Assembly (NCBI GenBank): GCA_958295825.1
Contig: OY282375.1
Coordinates: 4,222,368 to 4,286,367 of the forward strand
DNA: 64,000 bases
Origin: an uncultured Candidatus Entotheonella sp.
GTDB lineage: Bacteria; Tectomicrobia; Entotheonellia; Entotheonellales; Entotheonellaceae
Direction: 5' to 3'
In this document: positions 7,528-16,218 of the stretch, in pieces
How the letters are laid out: each line of letters begins with the position of its first letter
How positions within the stretch are numbered: position 1 is the stretch's first letter
Program-made: the position numbers and the translations under genes
The notes under the pieces: generated by a model
Database searches by the model: none
What the model was told of the DNA's origin: nothing
The model's input: the letters and a program-made list of their open reading frames with translations, nothing else

Positions 7528-8907
7528 ATGGACGAAACCCCAACGGTCCAGCCGCGGGAAGTGGTACCCCATCGCGCCCTGCCGGTGGAGGCGACCCGCC
7601 GCCTGCTGCGCCGTGAGGCATATTCCAATCTGGTGCGATTGCTCGCCAAGCTGCACGGCAGCGAGTGCGCTGAAATTCTCCATAACATGACGCTCAGCGA
7701 GCAGAGCAAATTGCTGGAGCGCCTGCCCGATATGGCCCTTGCCACCACCATGTTCACCTACCTCGACGCGGAGACGCGCGCCGCTCTGGTGCCGCATCTC
7801 TCTACCGCTCGCCTTGTGACCATGGTCAAGCTCTTGCCGCCGGACGACGCCACCGACATCCTCGGCGAGATGCCCCCGGAACGCTTGGCGGAAATGCTGC
7901 ATCAGCTGCCCGAAGCGTTGGCCGCACAGATCGACCGGTTGCTGTCGTATGATCCGCGCACGGCCGGTGGCCTCATGACCACGCACTACTTTTCGCTGGA
8001 GGACACGTGCACGATCTCCGAGGCCCTGCAGCAACTCCGGCGGGCAGGGCAGGCCGAAACGGTGTTTTACGTCTACGTGGTGGATAGCGAGCACCGCTTG
8101 GCCGGCGTCGTGTCGCTGCGACAACTGGTGATGGCTGACCCGGAGAGCCGGCTGCGCGGCCTCATGGAAACCGAGGTGATTCGCGTTAGCCTGGACGAGC
8201 CGCAGGAGGACATCGCGCGCCTGATCACCCGGTTCGATTTCCTTGCCCTGCCGGTCGTCGACGGTCAAGGCCGCATGATGGGCATCGTAACGGTTGATGA
8301 CATCATCGACGTCATTGGCGAAGAGGCGACGGAGGACATCCTGCGCCTCGCCGGTGTTCACCCGGACGAGATGCTCGACAGCTCTTCCCGACGCACCATT
8401 CGACACCGTCTGCCGTGGTTGTTCGTGAGCTGGCTCGGCGGCCTGCTCGCCTCGTACGTCATCAACGCCTACGAAGTCACCCTGCAAAGCCTGGTCGTGC
8501 TGGCAGTGTTTTTCCCCGTAATCATCGGCATGGGCGGCAATGCGGCCACGCAATCGCTGGCTGTGGCCGTCCGCGGCTTGGCCACCGGCTCTGTCGATCC
8601 GAGCAGGTTTCTCCACGCGTTGTTGCGGGAAGGCCGCGTCGGGTTATCGTTGGGAGTGATTTATGGTGTGTTGCTGGGGGCGGTAGCGTTCGTCTGGCAG
8701 GGCACCCCGATGCTGGGGCTGGTGGTGGGCTCGGCGATCTGCGCCTCGATGACGGTCGCCGCCGTGCTGGGCGGTCTGCTACCACTGGCTTTCGCCCGTA
8801 TCGGCATCGATCCGGCCGTAGCGAGCGGGCCGTTTCTCACCACCGCCATTGATATCATCGGCTTGGTCATGTACCTGTTCGCGGCCCAGTTTTTCTTGCT
8901 TGCTTGA
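7528..8907 (+). CDS. mgtE: Magnesium transporter MgtE
   Basis: From ATG 7528 the product is 459 residues, the usual MgtE length; the frame is open further upstream but that part does not look like the family. The order is an N-terminal superhelical MgtE_N domain (about 20-125, with LPPDDATDILGEMPPERL), two CBS domains (about 130-255) that sense Mg2+ in known members, and five C-terminal membrane helices. These include the family signature IGMGGNAATQSLAVAVRGLATG around residue 335. It forms a homodimeric, gated Mg2+ channel in the inner membrane. It pairs divergently with a CorC-like gene. Confidence 0.95.
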   Translation: MDETPTVQPREVVPHRALPVEATRRLLRREAYSNLVRLLAKLHGSECAEILHNMTLSEQSKLLERLPDMALATTMFTYLDAETRAALVPHLSTARLVTMVKLLPPDDATDILGEMPPERLAEMLHQLPEALAAQIDRLLSYDPRTAGGLMTTHYFSLEDTCTISEALQQLRRAGQAETVFYVYVVDSEHRLAGVVSLRQLVMADPESRLRGLMETEVIRVSLDEPQEDIARLITRFDFLALPVVDGQGRMMGIVTVDDIIDVIGEEATEDILRLAGVHPDEMLDSSSRRTIRHRLPWLFVSWLGGLLASYVINAYEVTLQSLVVLAVFFPVIIGMGGNAATQSLAVAVRGLATGSVDPSRFLHALLREGRVGLSLGVIYGVLLGAVAFVWQGTPMLGLVVGSAICASMTVAAVLGGLLPLAFARIGIDPAVASGPFLTTAIDIIGLVMYLFAAQFFLLA

Positions 8908-8910
8908 AGA

Positions 8911-8961
8911 AAAGAAAAAAGCCCTGCTGAGGCGGCGCTCGTACCGCACGCGCAGGGCTTT
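8911..8961 (-). terminator. Intrinsic terminator between convergent genes
   Basis: The stem AAAGCCCTGC (8918-8927) / GCAGGGCTTT (8952-8961) is flanked on the plus strand by an A-run (8911-8920). Read on the minus strand it is therefore a GC stem followed by a U-run. It ends the minus-strand gene at 8977 and may also stop mgtE. Confidence 0.75.
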
Positions 8962-8976
8962 GTATCGTCGCAGGTT

Positions 8977-9456
8977 TTAGTGAAGGGCGCGCGTGGCGTG
9001 CGGCCAACGTTCGGCGATGGCTTCCTGTTGCATCGTCGTCAGACGGGTCCATTGCGCCTGCCGGGCTGCATCGGGATCAATGTCGAGGAGCCCGCACAGG
9101 ACCGCGAAATCCTGTTGGTGGAAGACAAAGGTGGCAGCTTCCCAGAAGCTGTCGTCCAGGCTATGCTCCAGGTCGTGTTGAGCGGTACGCAGGACGGCGC
9201 CAAGCAGTTGCGCGCAGGCATCGTAAGGGACCGCCTCGCTGGGTACCGAACGGTAGGCCGTACAGCTCGTGCAACTCAACCCCATCCAGCCTTGATCGGC
9301 AGCAGTGCCCAGACAGGTACTGTAGTGGACGCAGTTGTACTGGGCGTGTCCAACACTACTGGCTTCTGGCTGAGGATTCGGTGTCGGGGTAGCTTCGATA
9401 GAGTCGAGCCTGACGGTGGCGGGTGTGGGAAACGATGACAGGGATTGTCCGTGCAT
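8977..9456 (-). CDS. Cysteine-containing protein of unknown function
   Basis: About 159 residues. The start is placed at ATG 9456, nine bases after AAGGAG; an upstream TTG overlaps that ribosome-binding site and is less likely. A proline/threonine-rich N-terminus leads to a cysteine cluster, C-x5-C then about 17 residues later C-x2-C (YNCVHYSTCLG...LSCTSC). This recalls small proteobacterial C-x5-CL...W...C-x2-C motifs but I cannot name the family. The rest is helical with acidic patches and no signal peptide or membrane segment. Four cysteines suggest metal binding; this is inference only. It has its own terminator. Confidence 0.6.
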   Translation of the reverse strand: MHGQSLSSFPTPATVRLDSIEATPTPNPQPEASSVGHAQYNCVHYSTCLGTAADQGWMGLSCTSCTAYRSVPSEAVPYDACAQLLGAVLRTAQHDLEHSLDDSFWEAATFVFHQQDFAVLCGLLDIDPDAARQAQWTRLTTMQQEAIAERWPHATRALH

Positions 9457-9573
9457 CCCTTGCAACTCCTTAATTTAGCAGCGTTTTATCATCCTGCATG
9501 ACAGGCGACCGCTGTCTTCGTAAAGTGGGTGAAGGTGTATACAGGTGTCTTATAAAGATAGCACACTATGCGG

Positions 9574-10128
9574 CTATCGGCAATGATTTTCGCTCAGGAT
9601 GGGGGTAAGTGCGTCCGCATACGCCTCGTATGCTCGCTCGTCGAAGAGGACGAATCGCACCAACTGCGGCTGGCCATGCAGCCGCAGATAGGTGGCCACG
9701 GTGTGCAATGCGATGCGGGCGGCTTGTTGCAATGGGTAGGCATAGGCGCCGGTTGATAGCGATGGGAAGGCAATACTGGCGCATGGCTGTGCGCTGGCGA
9801 CTTCGAGACTGCGCCAGTACGCGCTTGCCAGCAAGGATTCCTCCTGATTTTGCCCACCCTTCCAGATCGGTCCTACGGCATGAATGACGCATCGTGCCGG
9901 CAACTTGCCGGCTCCGGTGGCGACCGCGTCGCCCGTCGGACAGCCTTGCGGGTAGTGTCGCCGTGTCTCTTCCATAATGCTGGGTCCGCCGCCACGGTGG
10001 ATGGCGCCGTCCACACCCCCACCTCCGGCGAGCCGACTGTTGGCTGCGTTGACGATGGCATCGGCCGCCTGACGGGTAATGTCGCCGATGACCAGTTCCA
10101 ATTTGCATGCGCCGATGGTTGCCTGCAT
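9574..10128 (-). CDS. Macrodomain protein (O-acetyl-ADP-ribose deacetylase type)
   Basis: Starting at ATG 10128, behind GGGAG, the product is 184 residues, close to a single YmdB/Af1521-type macrodomain. Visible motifs are GDITRQAADAIVNAANSRL (adenosine-binding Asp and catalytic-loop Asn), the glycine-rich GGGGVDGAIHRGGG loop and PSLSTGAYAYP, the second phosphate loop. These domains bind ADP-ribose and hydrolyse O-acetyl-ADP-ribose or mono-ADP-ribosyl links. It stands alone, divergent from ileS, so a specific partner cannot be inferred. Confidence 0.9.
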   Translation of the reverse strand: MQATIGACKLELVIGDITRQAADAIVNAANSRLAGGGGVDGAIHRGGGPSIMEETRRHYPQGCPTGDAVATGAGKLPARCVIHAVGPIWKGGQNQEESLLASAYWRSLEVASAQPCASIAFPSLSTGAYAYPLQQAARIALHTVATYLRLHGQPQLVRFVLFDERAYEAYADALTPILSENHCR

Positions 10129-10177
10129 CGTTCCGCTCCCTTTGTGTGATGGCGCCCTGCGGGCCGCCCTCATCGCC

Positions 10178-10207
10178 TTGTTCCAACCATTTTACCTATC
10201 GTAGAAT
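10178..10207 (+). promoter_or_regulatory. Candidate promoter for ileS
   Basis: TTGTTC (10178-10183), an 18-base spacer and TAGAAT (10202-10207) lie about 60 bases before the ileS start, in the gap shared with the divergent macrodomain gene. Confidence 0.35.
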
Positions 10208-10266
10208 GCCGCCCTTGAGAATGCGAGCGCAGCGTGTTGAATGCCCACCCCAGGAGAAGATGATCC

Positions 10267-13200
10267 ATGCCTTTTCAGGATGTCCCCGCCAGAGTTGATG
10301 ACTACGCCAAGCAGGAACACGAGGTGCTGCAGTTGTGGAAGGATACCGACGCCTTCCAAACCCTGCGCACCCTGCACGCCGGGCAGCCGAAATGGTCCTT
10401 TCTGGACGGGCCGGTGACGGCCAACAACCCGCTCGGCGTGCACCACGGTTGGGGGCGGACGTACAAGGACGTGTTCAACCGTTTCTGGACCATGCGCGGC
10501 CGGGAACTGCGCTACCAGAACGGCTTCGATTGCCAGGGGTTATGGGTCGAGGTGGAGGTGGAGAAGGAACTGGGCTTCCGGTCTAAACGCGACATCGAAA
10601 CCTACGGCCTGGATGCCTTCGTGCGCAAATGCAAGGAGCGGGTGTTGCGGTTTGCCGCCGTGCAGACGGAACAATCGACCCGGCTGGGTTATTGGATGGA
10701 CTGGAACGATCCGGATCATTTACGCGAGTTGGCCACTGCATTGATGGAAAGCCCCTTGCAACGCATGACCGTTCAAGGCCCTCGGGGCGAGGTGACGGAC
10801 ACCGTGGAGCAGTTGGTCGGGCGCCTGGGCATGCCGGACCTCGGCGGCAGTTACTTCACGTTCTCGAACGAGAACAACTACATGATCTGGACCTTCCTCA
10901 AGCAGTGCTGGCAGCGCGGCTGGTTATACTGCGGTGCCGACGTTATGCCGTGGTGCTCGCGCTGCGCTACCGGCATCAGCCAGCACGAGATCGTCACCGA
11001 CGGGTATCAGGAGCTCACCCACACGTCCATCACCCTGCGCCTGCCGCTGCGCGGGCGGCAGGGCGAGTCCCTGCTGGTGTGGACCACGACGCCCTGGACG
11101 CTGCCCAGCAACGTGGTCGCGGCAGTCGGCCCCGAGCTTACGTACGTCAAAGTCAGGCAGGGCGACGAGGTGTTGTATCTGTCCAAGGGCACCCTGCACA
11201 TGCTGCGCGGGGCGTACGAGGTTCTGGGCGAGATGCCGGGCTCGGTACTCGAAGGCTGGACGTATGACGGCCCCTTTGATCACCTGGAGGCGGCCCGCCG
11301 GCCCGGTGGAAACGGCGCCCTGCGGGACCTCGCGCAAGACGTGTCGGTATGCGCTGCCGAGGCGCACCGCGTCGTGTTGTGGGACGAGGTGAGCGAGACC
11401 GAGGGCACCGGCATCGTGCACGTCGCCCCCGGCTGCGGCGCCGAGGACTTCCGGCTGGGCAAGGAGCACAATCTGCCGATTCTGGCCCCCCTCGATGAGG
11501 AAGGATACGTCCTGGCCGGTTTCGGCGACTTCAGCGGTCAGCACGTCTCGGCGCTTCTGGACGGCATCCGGCAGACACTCATCGACTCGGGGTGCTTGTA
11601 CCACGTCGAGCCGTACACGCACCGTTACCCGACCTGCTGGCGTTGCGCCACCGAGTTGGTGTTTCGCCTGGTGGACGAGTGGTTCATCAGCATGGACGAA
11701 TTGCGCCACGCCATGATGGAGATGACGAAGCAGATCCGCTGGATACCCGCCTTCGGCCTGGACCGCGAGCTCGACTGGCTGCGCAACATGCACGACTGGA
11801 TGATCAGCAAGAAACGCTACTGGGGCCTGGCGTTGCCATTCTGGGAATGCGACGCCTGCGGCCATTACGAGGTGATTGGCGACGACCGGGAGCTCGCGGC
11901 GCGGGCGGTGGCGGGTTGGGAGGACTTCGAAGGGCATACGCCCCACCGGCCCTACATCGATGCCGTCAAGATCGCCTGTTCAACGTGCGGCGGCCAGATG
12001 CAGCGCATCACCGACGTGGCGAACCCGTGGCTGGATGCCGGTATCGTCAGCTTCAGCACCCTGGGATACCGAACCGAGCGCGAGGCGTGGCGCGATTGGT
12101 ACCCGGCGCACTGGATCAGCGAGTCGTTTCCCGGCCAGTTCCGCAACTGGTTTTACAGCCTGCTGGCCATGGGCACGGTGCTGGAGAACAGCCCGCCGTT
12201 CAAGGAGTGCTTCGGCTACGCCACGCTGATCGCCGAAGACGGACGGGCGATGCACAAGAGCTGGGGCAACGCCATCGAGTTCAACGAGGCCGCCGACCGT
12301 ATGGGCGTCGACGTCATGCGCTGGCTATACTGCGCGCACAAACCGGAAAACAACCTGCCGTTCGGCTACCAGCGGGCCGATGAGGTGCGCCGGCAGTTCC
12401 TCATCCCGCTGTGGAACATGTACAGCTTCTTCGTCACCTACGCGAATCTCGACGGCTGGGAGCCTGACCGGGAAGAGTTCGAGCCCGGACGCCCCGAGGG
12501 GCCGACGCCGCACAGCGACAACGTCCTGGACACGTGGATTGTGGCGCGCCTCAACCAGGTCACGGAGCGCTGCACGACAAGCCTGCAGGACTCCGACACG
12601 CACGCCGCCACCCTCGCCATCGCGGCGTTTCTGGACGACCTGAGCAACTGGTACATCCGCCGCAGCCGCCGGCGCTATTGGAAAAGCACGCACGATACGG
12701 ACAAGCATACGGCCTACGCCACGCTCTACCACGTGCTGGTGAAGCTGATCAAGCTTCTCGCCCCGCTGACGCCGTTCGTCACCGAGGTGATGTACCAGAA
12801 CCTGGTGCGCGCCATGCAACCGGCGGCTTACGACAGCGTGCATCACTGCGATTGGCCGGAGGTGGACATGGCCGTCGTGGACGCCACGCTGCTGGACCAG
12901 ATGGCCTTGGCCCGGCAGATCACCAGCTTGGGGCTGGGATCCCGAGGCAGTGCCAATATCAAGGTGCGCCAGCCCTTATCGGCGGCGCTGGCTTATGTGC
13001 ACGAGGGCGAGGCGGCGTGGAGTGAGACGCACACGGCGATTGTGTGCGAGGAGTTGAACGTCAAGTCGCTGCAATTCGTTGAGCAGGAGGCGCAGTTGCT
13101 GAGCTACGAGGTGCTTCCCAACAACAAGCTGCTCGGTCCGCGGCTGGGAGCCGCCCTGGGCCGTGTGCGCGCCGCGCTGACCCATGCCGACGCGGGCGCG

Positions 13201-13644
13201 GTGGTGCAGCAAGTACAGTCCGGCAATGCCGTGGCGCTGAGCATCGACGGCGAGACCTTCGAGCTTACCCCCGATGAGGTGCTTATCCGCACCCACCCCG
13301 CCGCCGGTCTGGCAATCGCCACCGACCGCGGCGTCACCGTTGCCGTGGAAACCGACATCACCCCGGAGCTGCGCACCGAGGGGCTGGCTCGCGAGATCGT
13401 TCGCCGTCTCCAGGTCATGCGCCGCGACGCCGGATTCAACATCGCCGACCGCATCGTTACCTATAGCCTCGGCGACGGGCCACTGGCCGACGCCCTGCTT
13501 ACCTGGGGCGATTACGTCAAGGCTGAAACCCTCAGCATCGACCTCGTTGCCGGCGCGCCTCCGGCAGAAGCGTACAGCGAGGAGCACCGGATTGACGGTA
13601 TGACGATTACGCTCGGCGTGCAGCGCCGGGTGGTTACGAACTAA
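10267..13644 (+). CDS. ileS: Isoleucyl-tRNA synthetase
   Basis: The 1125-residue class I synthetase has an AGGAG site upstream. The HIGH-type motif is written GVHHGWG (in PVTANNPLGVHHGWGR, about residues 51-66). The KMSKS-type loop is AMHKSWGNAIEF (about residue 663), so both signatures are variant forms. A long editing (CP1) region carries TTPWTLPSN and GTGIVHVAPGCG. Two zinc-like cysteine pairs are visible (WCSRC; CDAC/CSTC). An anticodon-binding domain and long C-terminal extension follow. It charges tRNA-Ile. The form resembles the longer lineage found in several deep-branching bacteria rather than the E. coli type. Confidence 0.9.
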   Translation: MPFQDVPARVDDYAKQEHEVLQLWKDTDAFQTLRTLHAGQPKWSFLDGPVTANNPLGVHHGWGRTYKDVFNRFWTMRGRELRYQNGFDCQGLWVEVEVEKELGFRSKRDIETYGLDAFVRKCKERVLRFAAVQTEQSTRLGYWMDWNDPDHLRELATALMESPLQRMTVQGPRGEVTDTVEQLVGRLGMPDLGGSYFTFSNENNYMIWTFLKQCWQRGWLYCGADVMPWCSRCATGISQHEIVTDGYQELTHTSITLRLPLRGRQGESLLVWTTTPWTLPSNVVAAVGPELTYVKVRQGDEVLYLSKGTLHMLRGAYEVLGEMPGSVLEGWTYDGPFDHLEAARRPGGNGALRDLAQDVSVCAAEAHRVVLWDEVSETEGTGIVHVAPGCGAEDFRLGKEHNLPILAPLDEEGYVLAGFGDFSGQHVSALLDGIRQTLIDSGCLYHVEPYTHRYPTCWRCATELVFRLVDEWFISMDELRHAMMEMTKQIRWIPAFGLDRELDWLRNMHDWMISKKRYWGLALPFWECDACGHYEVIGDDRELAARAVAGWEDFEGHTPHRPYIDAVKIACSTCGGQMQRITDVANPWLDAGIVSFSTLGYRTEREAWRDWYPAHWISESFPGQFRNWFYSLLAMGTVLENSPPFKECFGYATLIAEDGRAMHKSWGNAIEFNEAADRMGVDVMRWLYCAHKPENNLPFGYQRADEVRRQFLIPLWNMYSFFVTYANLDGWEPDREEFEPGRPEGPTPHSDNVLDTWIVARLNQVTERCTTSLQDSDTHAATLAIAAFLDDLSNWYIRRSRRRYWKSTHDTDKHTAYATLYHVLVKLIKLLAPLTPFVTEVMYQNLVRAMQPAAYDSVHHCDWPEVDMAVVDATLLDQMALARQITSLGLGSRGSANIKVRQPLSAALAYVHEGEAAWSETHTAIVCEELNVKSLQFVEQEAQLLSYEVLPNNKLLGPRLGAALGRVRAALTHADAGAVVQQVQSGNAVALSIDGETFELTPDEVLIRTHPAAGLAIATDRGVTVAVETDITPELRTEGLAREIVRRLQVMRRDAGFNIADRIVTYSLGDGPLADALLTWGDYVKAETLSIDLVAGAPPAEAYSEEHRIDGMTITLGVQRRVVTN

Positions 13645-14047
13645 CGAGAGGTGCGAAAGTCACTTAACGGAAAACCAGTGGAACGGGAAATAGAGGCCTC
13701 AAGTGCGCACGTCACACAAACTGGCAATACGCTCGCTGGTGTGGCTGGATTCAGGGGCCCAGGCTGCGGGGACCATCTCGGACGATCGAATACACGACGA
13801 AGAAGACACCACTTTTGATCTTGTGGATTGTAACGAAGAGACCGATGCGACGGCGCTTTCTGCTGATCTGGTTGCTTGGACCACGACGCTACAATGCCGC
13901 GGTCCTGGTGGCAGTTTGCTTGCCACTTGTACAGGCCAAATGCAGAGAAGGTGACAATTGACTATCTCCAAAAGGCACAATGCACAGATTCACTTCGCCA
14001 CGAAAGGTGAATGGAAACTTTGTCCTTCAAAAGGGGAAAAGAACATC
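13645..14047. other. Intergenic stretch without a convincing gene
   Basis: Small open frames exist on both strands (for example 13703-13954 plus) but none has a good ribosome-binding site together with a recognisable product. The last 20 bases hold the AAGGGGAAAAG ribosome-binding site of the next gene. Confidence 0.5.
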
Positions 14048-15352
14048 ATGTCAATGGACAAATTCTCGCCCTCGGAAGCTCAGGACCTCCACACGTTCTT
14101 CGCTGCCGATCCCGTTGCGGCGGACTACGCCTTTTTCGGACGCAAGTCGTACGCCGACCGACGCGGCTTTCTGCGGGGCGCCGGGCTTACCGCCATGGCG
14201 GCGATGGTGGGCGCAGCGGTCCCGTTCCACCGCAACATGCCGGCCGGCCTCATTCCGGCTGTATACGCCGATGCGGCGGTGCTGGTCGGGAAGGACGGAT
14301 TGACGCTGCTGAACGACCGGCCGCTCAACGCCGAAACCCCGCCGCATCTGCTGGATGATCCCATCACCCCGACCCCTCGCCATTTCATTCGCAACAACGG
14401 CATCCCGCCATCGGAAATGGACTCGAACACCTGGACACTTACCGTCGACGGGCTCGTTGACCGCCCCATGACCTTGTCGATTGCTGATCTTCGGTCGAGG
14501 TTCGAAGTCATCACCATGGCCCTGGCGATCGAATGCGGGGGCAACGGACGGGCCTTTTTCGAGCCGCCGGCAAGGGGCAATCAGTGGACCTACGGCGCGG
14601 TGGCCTGTTCGGAGTGGACGGGGGTACGACTCAAGGACGTGCTGGGGGCGGCCGGCGTGCAGCCCAACGTCGTCTACACCGCCCACGTCGGTGCTGACGC
14701 GCATCTATCCGGGCAGCCGGACAAGCTTCCCATCTCACGCGGCGTACCGATTGCCAAGGCGATGACGGACAACGTGCTCATCGCCTTCGGCCAAAATGGC
14801 GGCCCGATTCATCCGATGAACGGGGCGCCGCTGCGCCTCGTCGTTCCCGGCTGGCCGGGGTCGTGCTCGCAAAAGTGGCTGCGGCGCATCTACCTCCGCG
14901 ATGTCGTGCACGATGGCGCCAAGATGACCGGCGCCTCGTATCGCGTGCCGCGCCGCAAGATCGAGCCGGGCGAGAAGGTCGACAAAGAAAATTTCGTCAT
15001 CATCGAACGGATGCCTGTCAAATCGCTGATTACCCATCCCGCGAACGGGGCGGCGGCGGGGCGCGCCGTTGAAGTGCGCGGTCATGCCTGGTCGGGAGAC
15101 CGGACGGTCACCGCGGTCGACGTCTCCTATGACTTCGGCGCGACCTGGATGCCGGCGGCGTTGGATGCCCCCGCAAACGATGGCGCCTGGCAGAACTTCC
15201 GCGCCAACGTGATGCTGCCCGCAGCCGGATACTACGAAATCTGGGCGCGGGCGATCGACAGCGCCGGGATGACGCAGCCTCACGCCATCGACTGGAATCC
15301 CAAAGGGTACCTCAACAACACGATGCACCGGGTCGCCCTTCGGGTTTCGTGA
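14048..15352 (+). CDS. Sulfite oxidase/SoxC-type molybdopterin sulfite dehydrogenase, Tat-exported
   Basis: ATG 14048 follows AAGGGGAAAAG. The 434-residue product has a twin-arginine leader (DRRGFLRGAGLTAMAAMVG, RR at 38-39). The oxidoreductase molybdopterin domain contains ALAIECGGNGR, where Cys163 is the expected Mo ligand, and GNQWTYGAVACSEWTGV. A C-terminal Mo-co dimerisation domain (about 320-430) ends NTMHRVALRV. This is the SorA/SoxC family, which oxidises sulfite (or sulfane groups) in the periplasm and passes electrons to a cytochrome c. The next gene encodes such a cytochrome. No other sox genes are present, so a sulfite dehydrogenase role is more likely than thiosulfate oxidation. 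Confidence 0.85.
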   Translation: MSMDKFSPSEAQDLHTFFAADPVAADYAFFGRKSYADRRGFLRGAGLTAMAAMVGAAVPFHRNMPAGLIPAVYADAAVLVGKDGLTLLNDRPLNAETPPHLLDDPITPTPRHFIRNNGIPPSEMDSNTWTLTVDGLVDRPMTLSIADLRSRFEVITMALAIECGGNGRAFFEPPARGNQWTYGAVACSEWTGVRLKDVLGAAGVQPNVVYTAHVGADAHLSGQPDKLPISRGVPIAKAMTDNVLIAFGQNGGPIHPMNGAPLRLVVPGWPGSCSQKWLRRIYLRDVVHDGAKMTGASYRVPRRKIEPGEKVDKENFVIIERMPVKSLITHPANGAAAGRAVEVRGHAWSGDRTVTAVDVSYDFGATWMPAALDAPANDGAWQNFRANVMLPAAGYYEIWARAIDSAGMTQPHAIDWNPKGYLNNTMHRVALRVS

Positions 15353-15369
15353 GCCGGCATGGTGGGTTG

Positions 15370-15807
15370 ATGAAGACGCAACGGCACTCACCCCTAGCCG
15401 GGACGATTGGGCGTGTTATTGCCGCCACGTTTACCGCTCTCGTCGTTGCGGTCAGCGTGGCGGCCGGCGAGGATTCGGAAGAAGCGGGAACCGTGACGGC
15501 AAGCCATTCGGAACCGCCTCACCTCGGTGTCCTCGTGGCGGGTGACGGTGCGGTAGAGACCTATGCCTATTGCATCGCCTGTCATTCCGAACGCCTTGTT
15601 GCCCAGCAGGGCCTGAACCGGCAAGGTTGGGAGGAGGTCATTGAGCTTATGGTGGATGAGCACGGGATGGCCCCAATTGCAGGTCCCACCCTCGACCGGA
15701 TGCTTGGCTATCTTTCGACTCATTACGGTCCCGACCGCCCGAACTTTCCGCTGCCATCGGCGAGCCGGATAGAGGGTGGGATTGGACATGACATGAACGC
15801 CGACTGA
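15370..15807 (+). CDS. Monohaem cytochrome c subunit of the adjacent molybdoenzyme
   Basis: The start is put at ATG 15370, 17 bases after the molybdoenzyme stop; a GTG overlapping that stop is the alternative. The 145-residue protein has a signal peptide (about residues 10-33) and one haem site, CIACH at residues 68-72. The pattern GLNRQGWEEVIELMVDEHGMAPI is seen in SorB-like and SoxD-like cytochromes, where the methionine can be the distal ligand. Being directly downstream of the SoxC-like gene, it is probably the electron acceptor for sulfite oxidation. The C-terminus is a short low-complexity tail. Confidence 0.8.
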   Translation: MKTQRHSPLAGTIGRVIAATFTALVVAVSVAAGEDSEEAGTVTASHSEPPHLGVLVAGDGAVETYAYCIACHSERLVAQQGLNRQGWEEVIELMVDEHGMAPIAGPTLDRMLGYLSTHYGPDRPNFPLPSASRIEGGIGHDMNAD

Positions 15808-15822
15808 GAAAGGATCCGATAC

Positions 15823-16212
15823 GTGGAAGCGCGCCGCCGTCGAGAATATTGCTGGATCTGCCGACGAGGAACCGTTCACATCTTCACCCACACCTTGCAA
15901 GAAGACGTCGCCACCGGTGAGTACGCCCTGTGCGAATTGTGCCAACCTCTCGCCCCTATCGCCTGCCATTTCCAGGGGCGCTTCTGGCGCCTCCTCGGCT
16001 GTCCGCCGGGTTACTGGACGTTTATCGGTTGTTTCTCCGCCGCTTGGAAACAGTGTTACCTCAGCGACCGTTATGACTCTTCCGCCGACGCCGATCAGCA
16101 GGAAATCATCCGCCGATTCGACGCGCTCGAACTCGACATCGAGGAGCTGAAACAAGGCACCAAAAGTCAGGAACGCGAATGGCCCTATTGGACCCACGAC
16201 TTTCCCGAATAA
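15823..16212 (+). CDS. Small protein with paired CxxC motifs, unknown function
   Basis: A GTG start at 15823 is preceded by AAAGGA and is 15 bases after the cytochrome gene, so it probably belongs to the same operon. The 129 residues contain C-x2-C near the N-terminus (YCWICRRG) and another C-x2-C about 28 residues later (ALCELC), a zinc-ribbon spacing. An aromatic, hydrophobic stretch (GCPPGYWTFIGCFSAAW) and an acidic helical tail follow. I do not recognise the family. It may be a cytosolic zinc or redox protein; any role in assembling the sulfite enzyme is inferred from position only. Confidence 0.55.
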   Translation: MEARRRREYCWICRRGTVHIFTHTLQEDVATGEYALCELCQPLAPIACHFQGRFWRLLGCPPGYWTFIGCFSAAWKQCYLSDRYDSSADADQQEIIRRFDALELDIEELKQGTKSQEREWPYWTHDFPE

Positions 16213-16218
16213 TCTGCC

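Noticed and set aside
13703..13954. Possible 83-codon gene between ileS and the sulfite dehydrogenase
   Set aside because: No ribosome-binding site of note, no known motif, and an equally long frame on the opposite strand.
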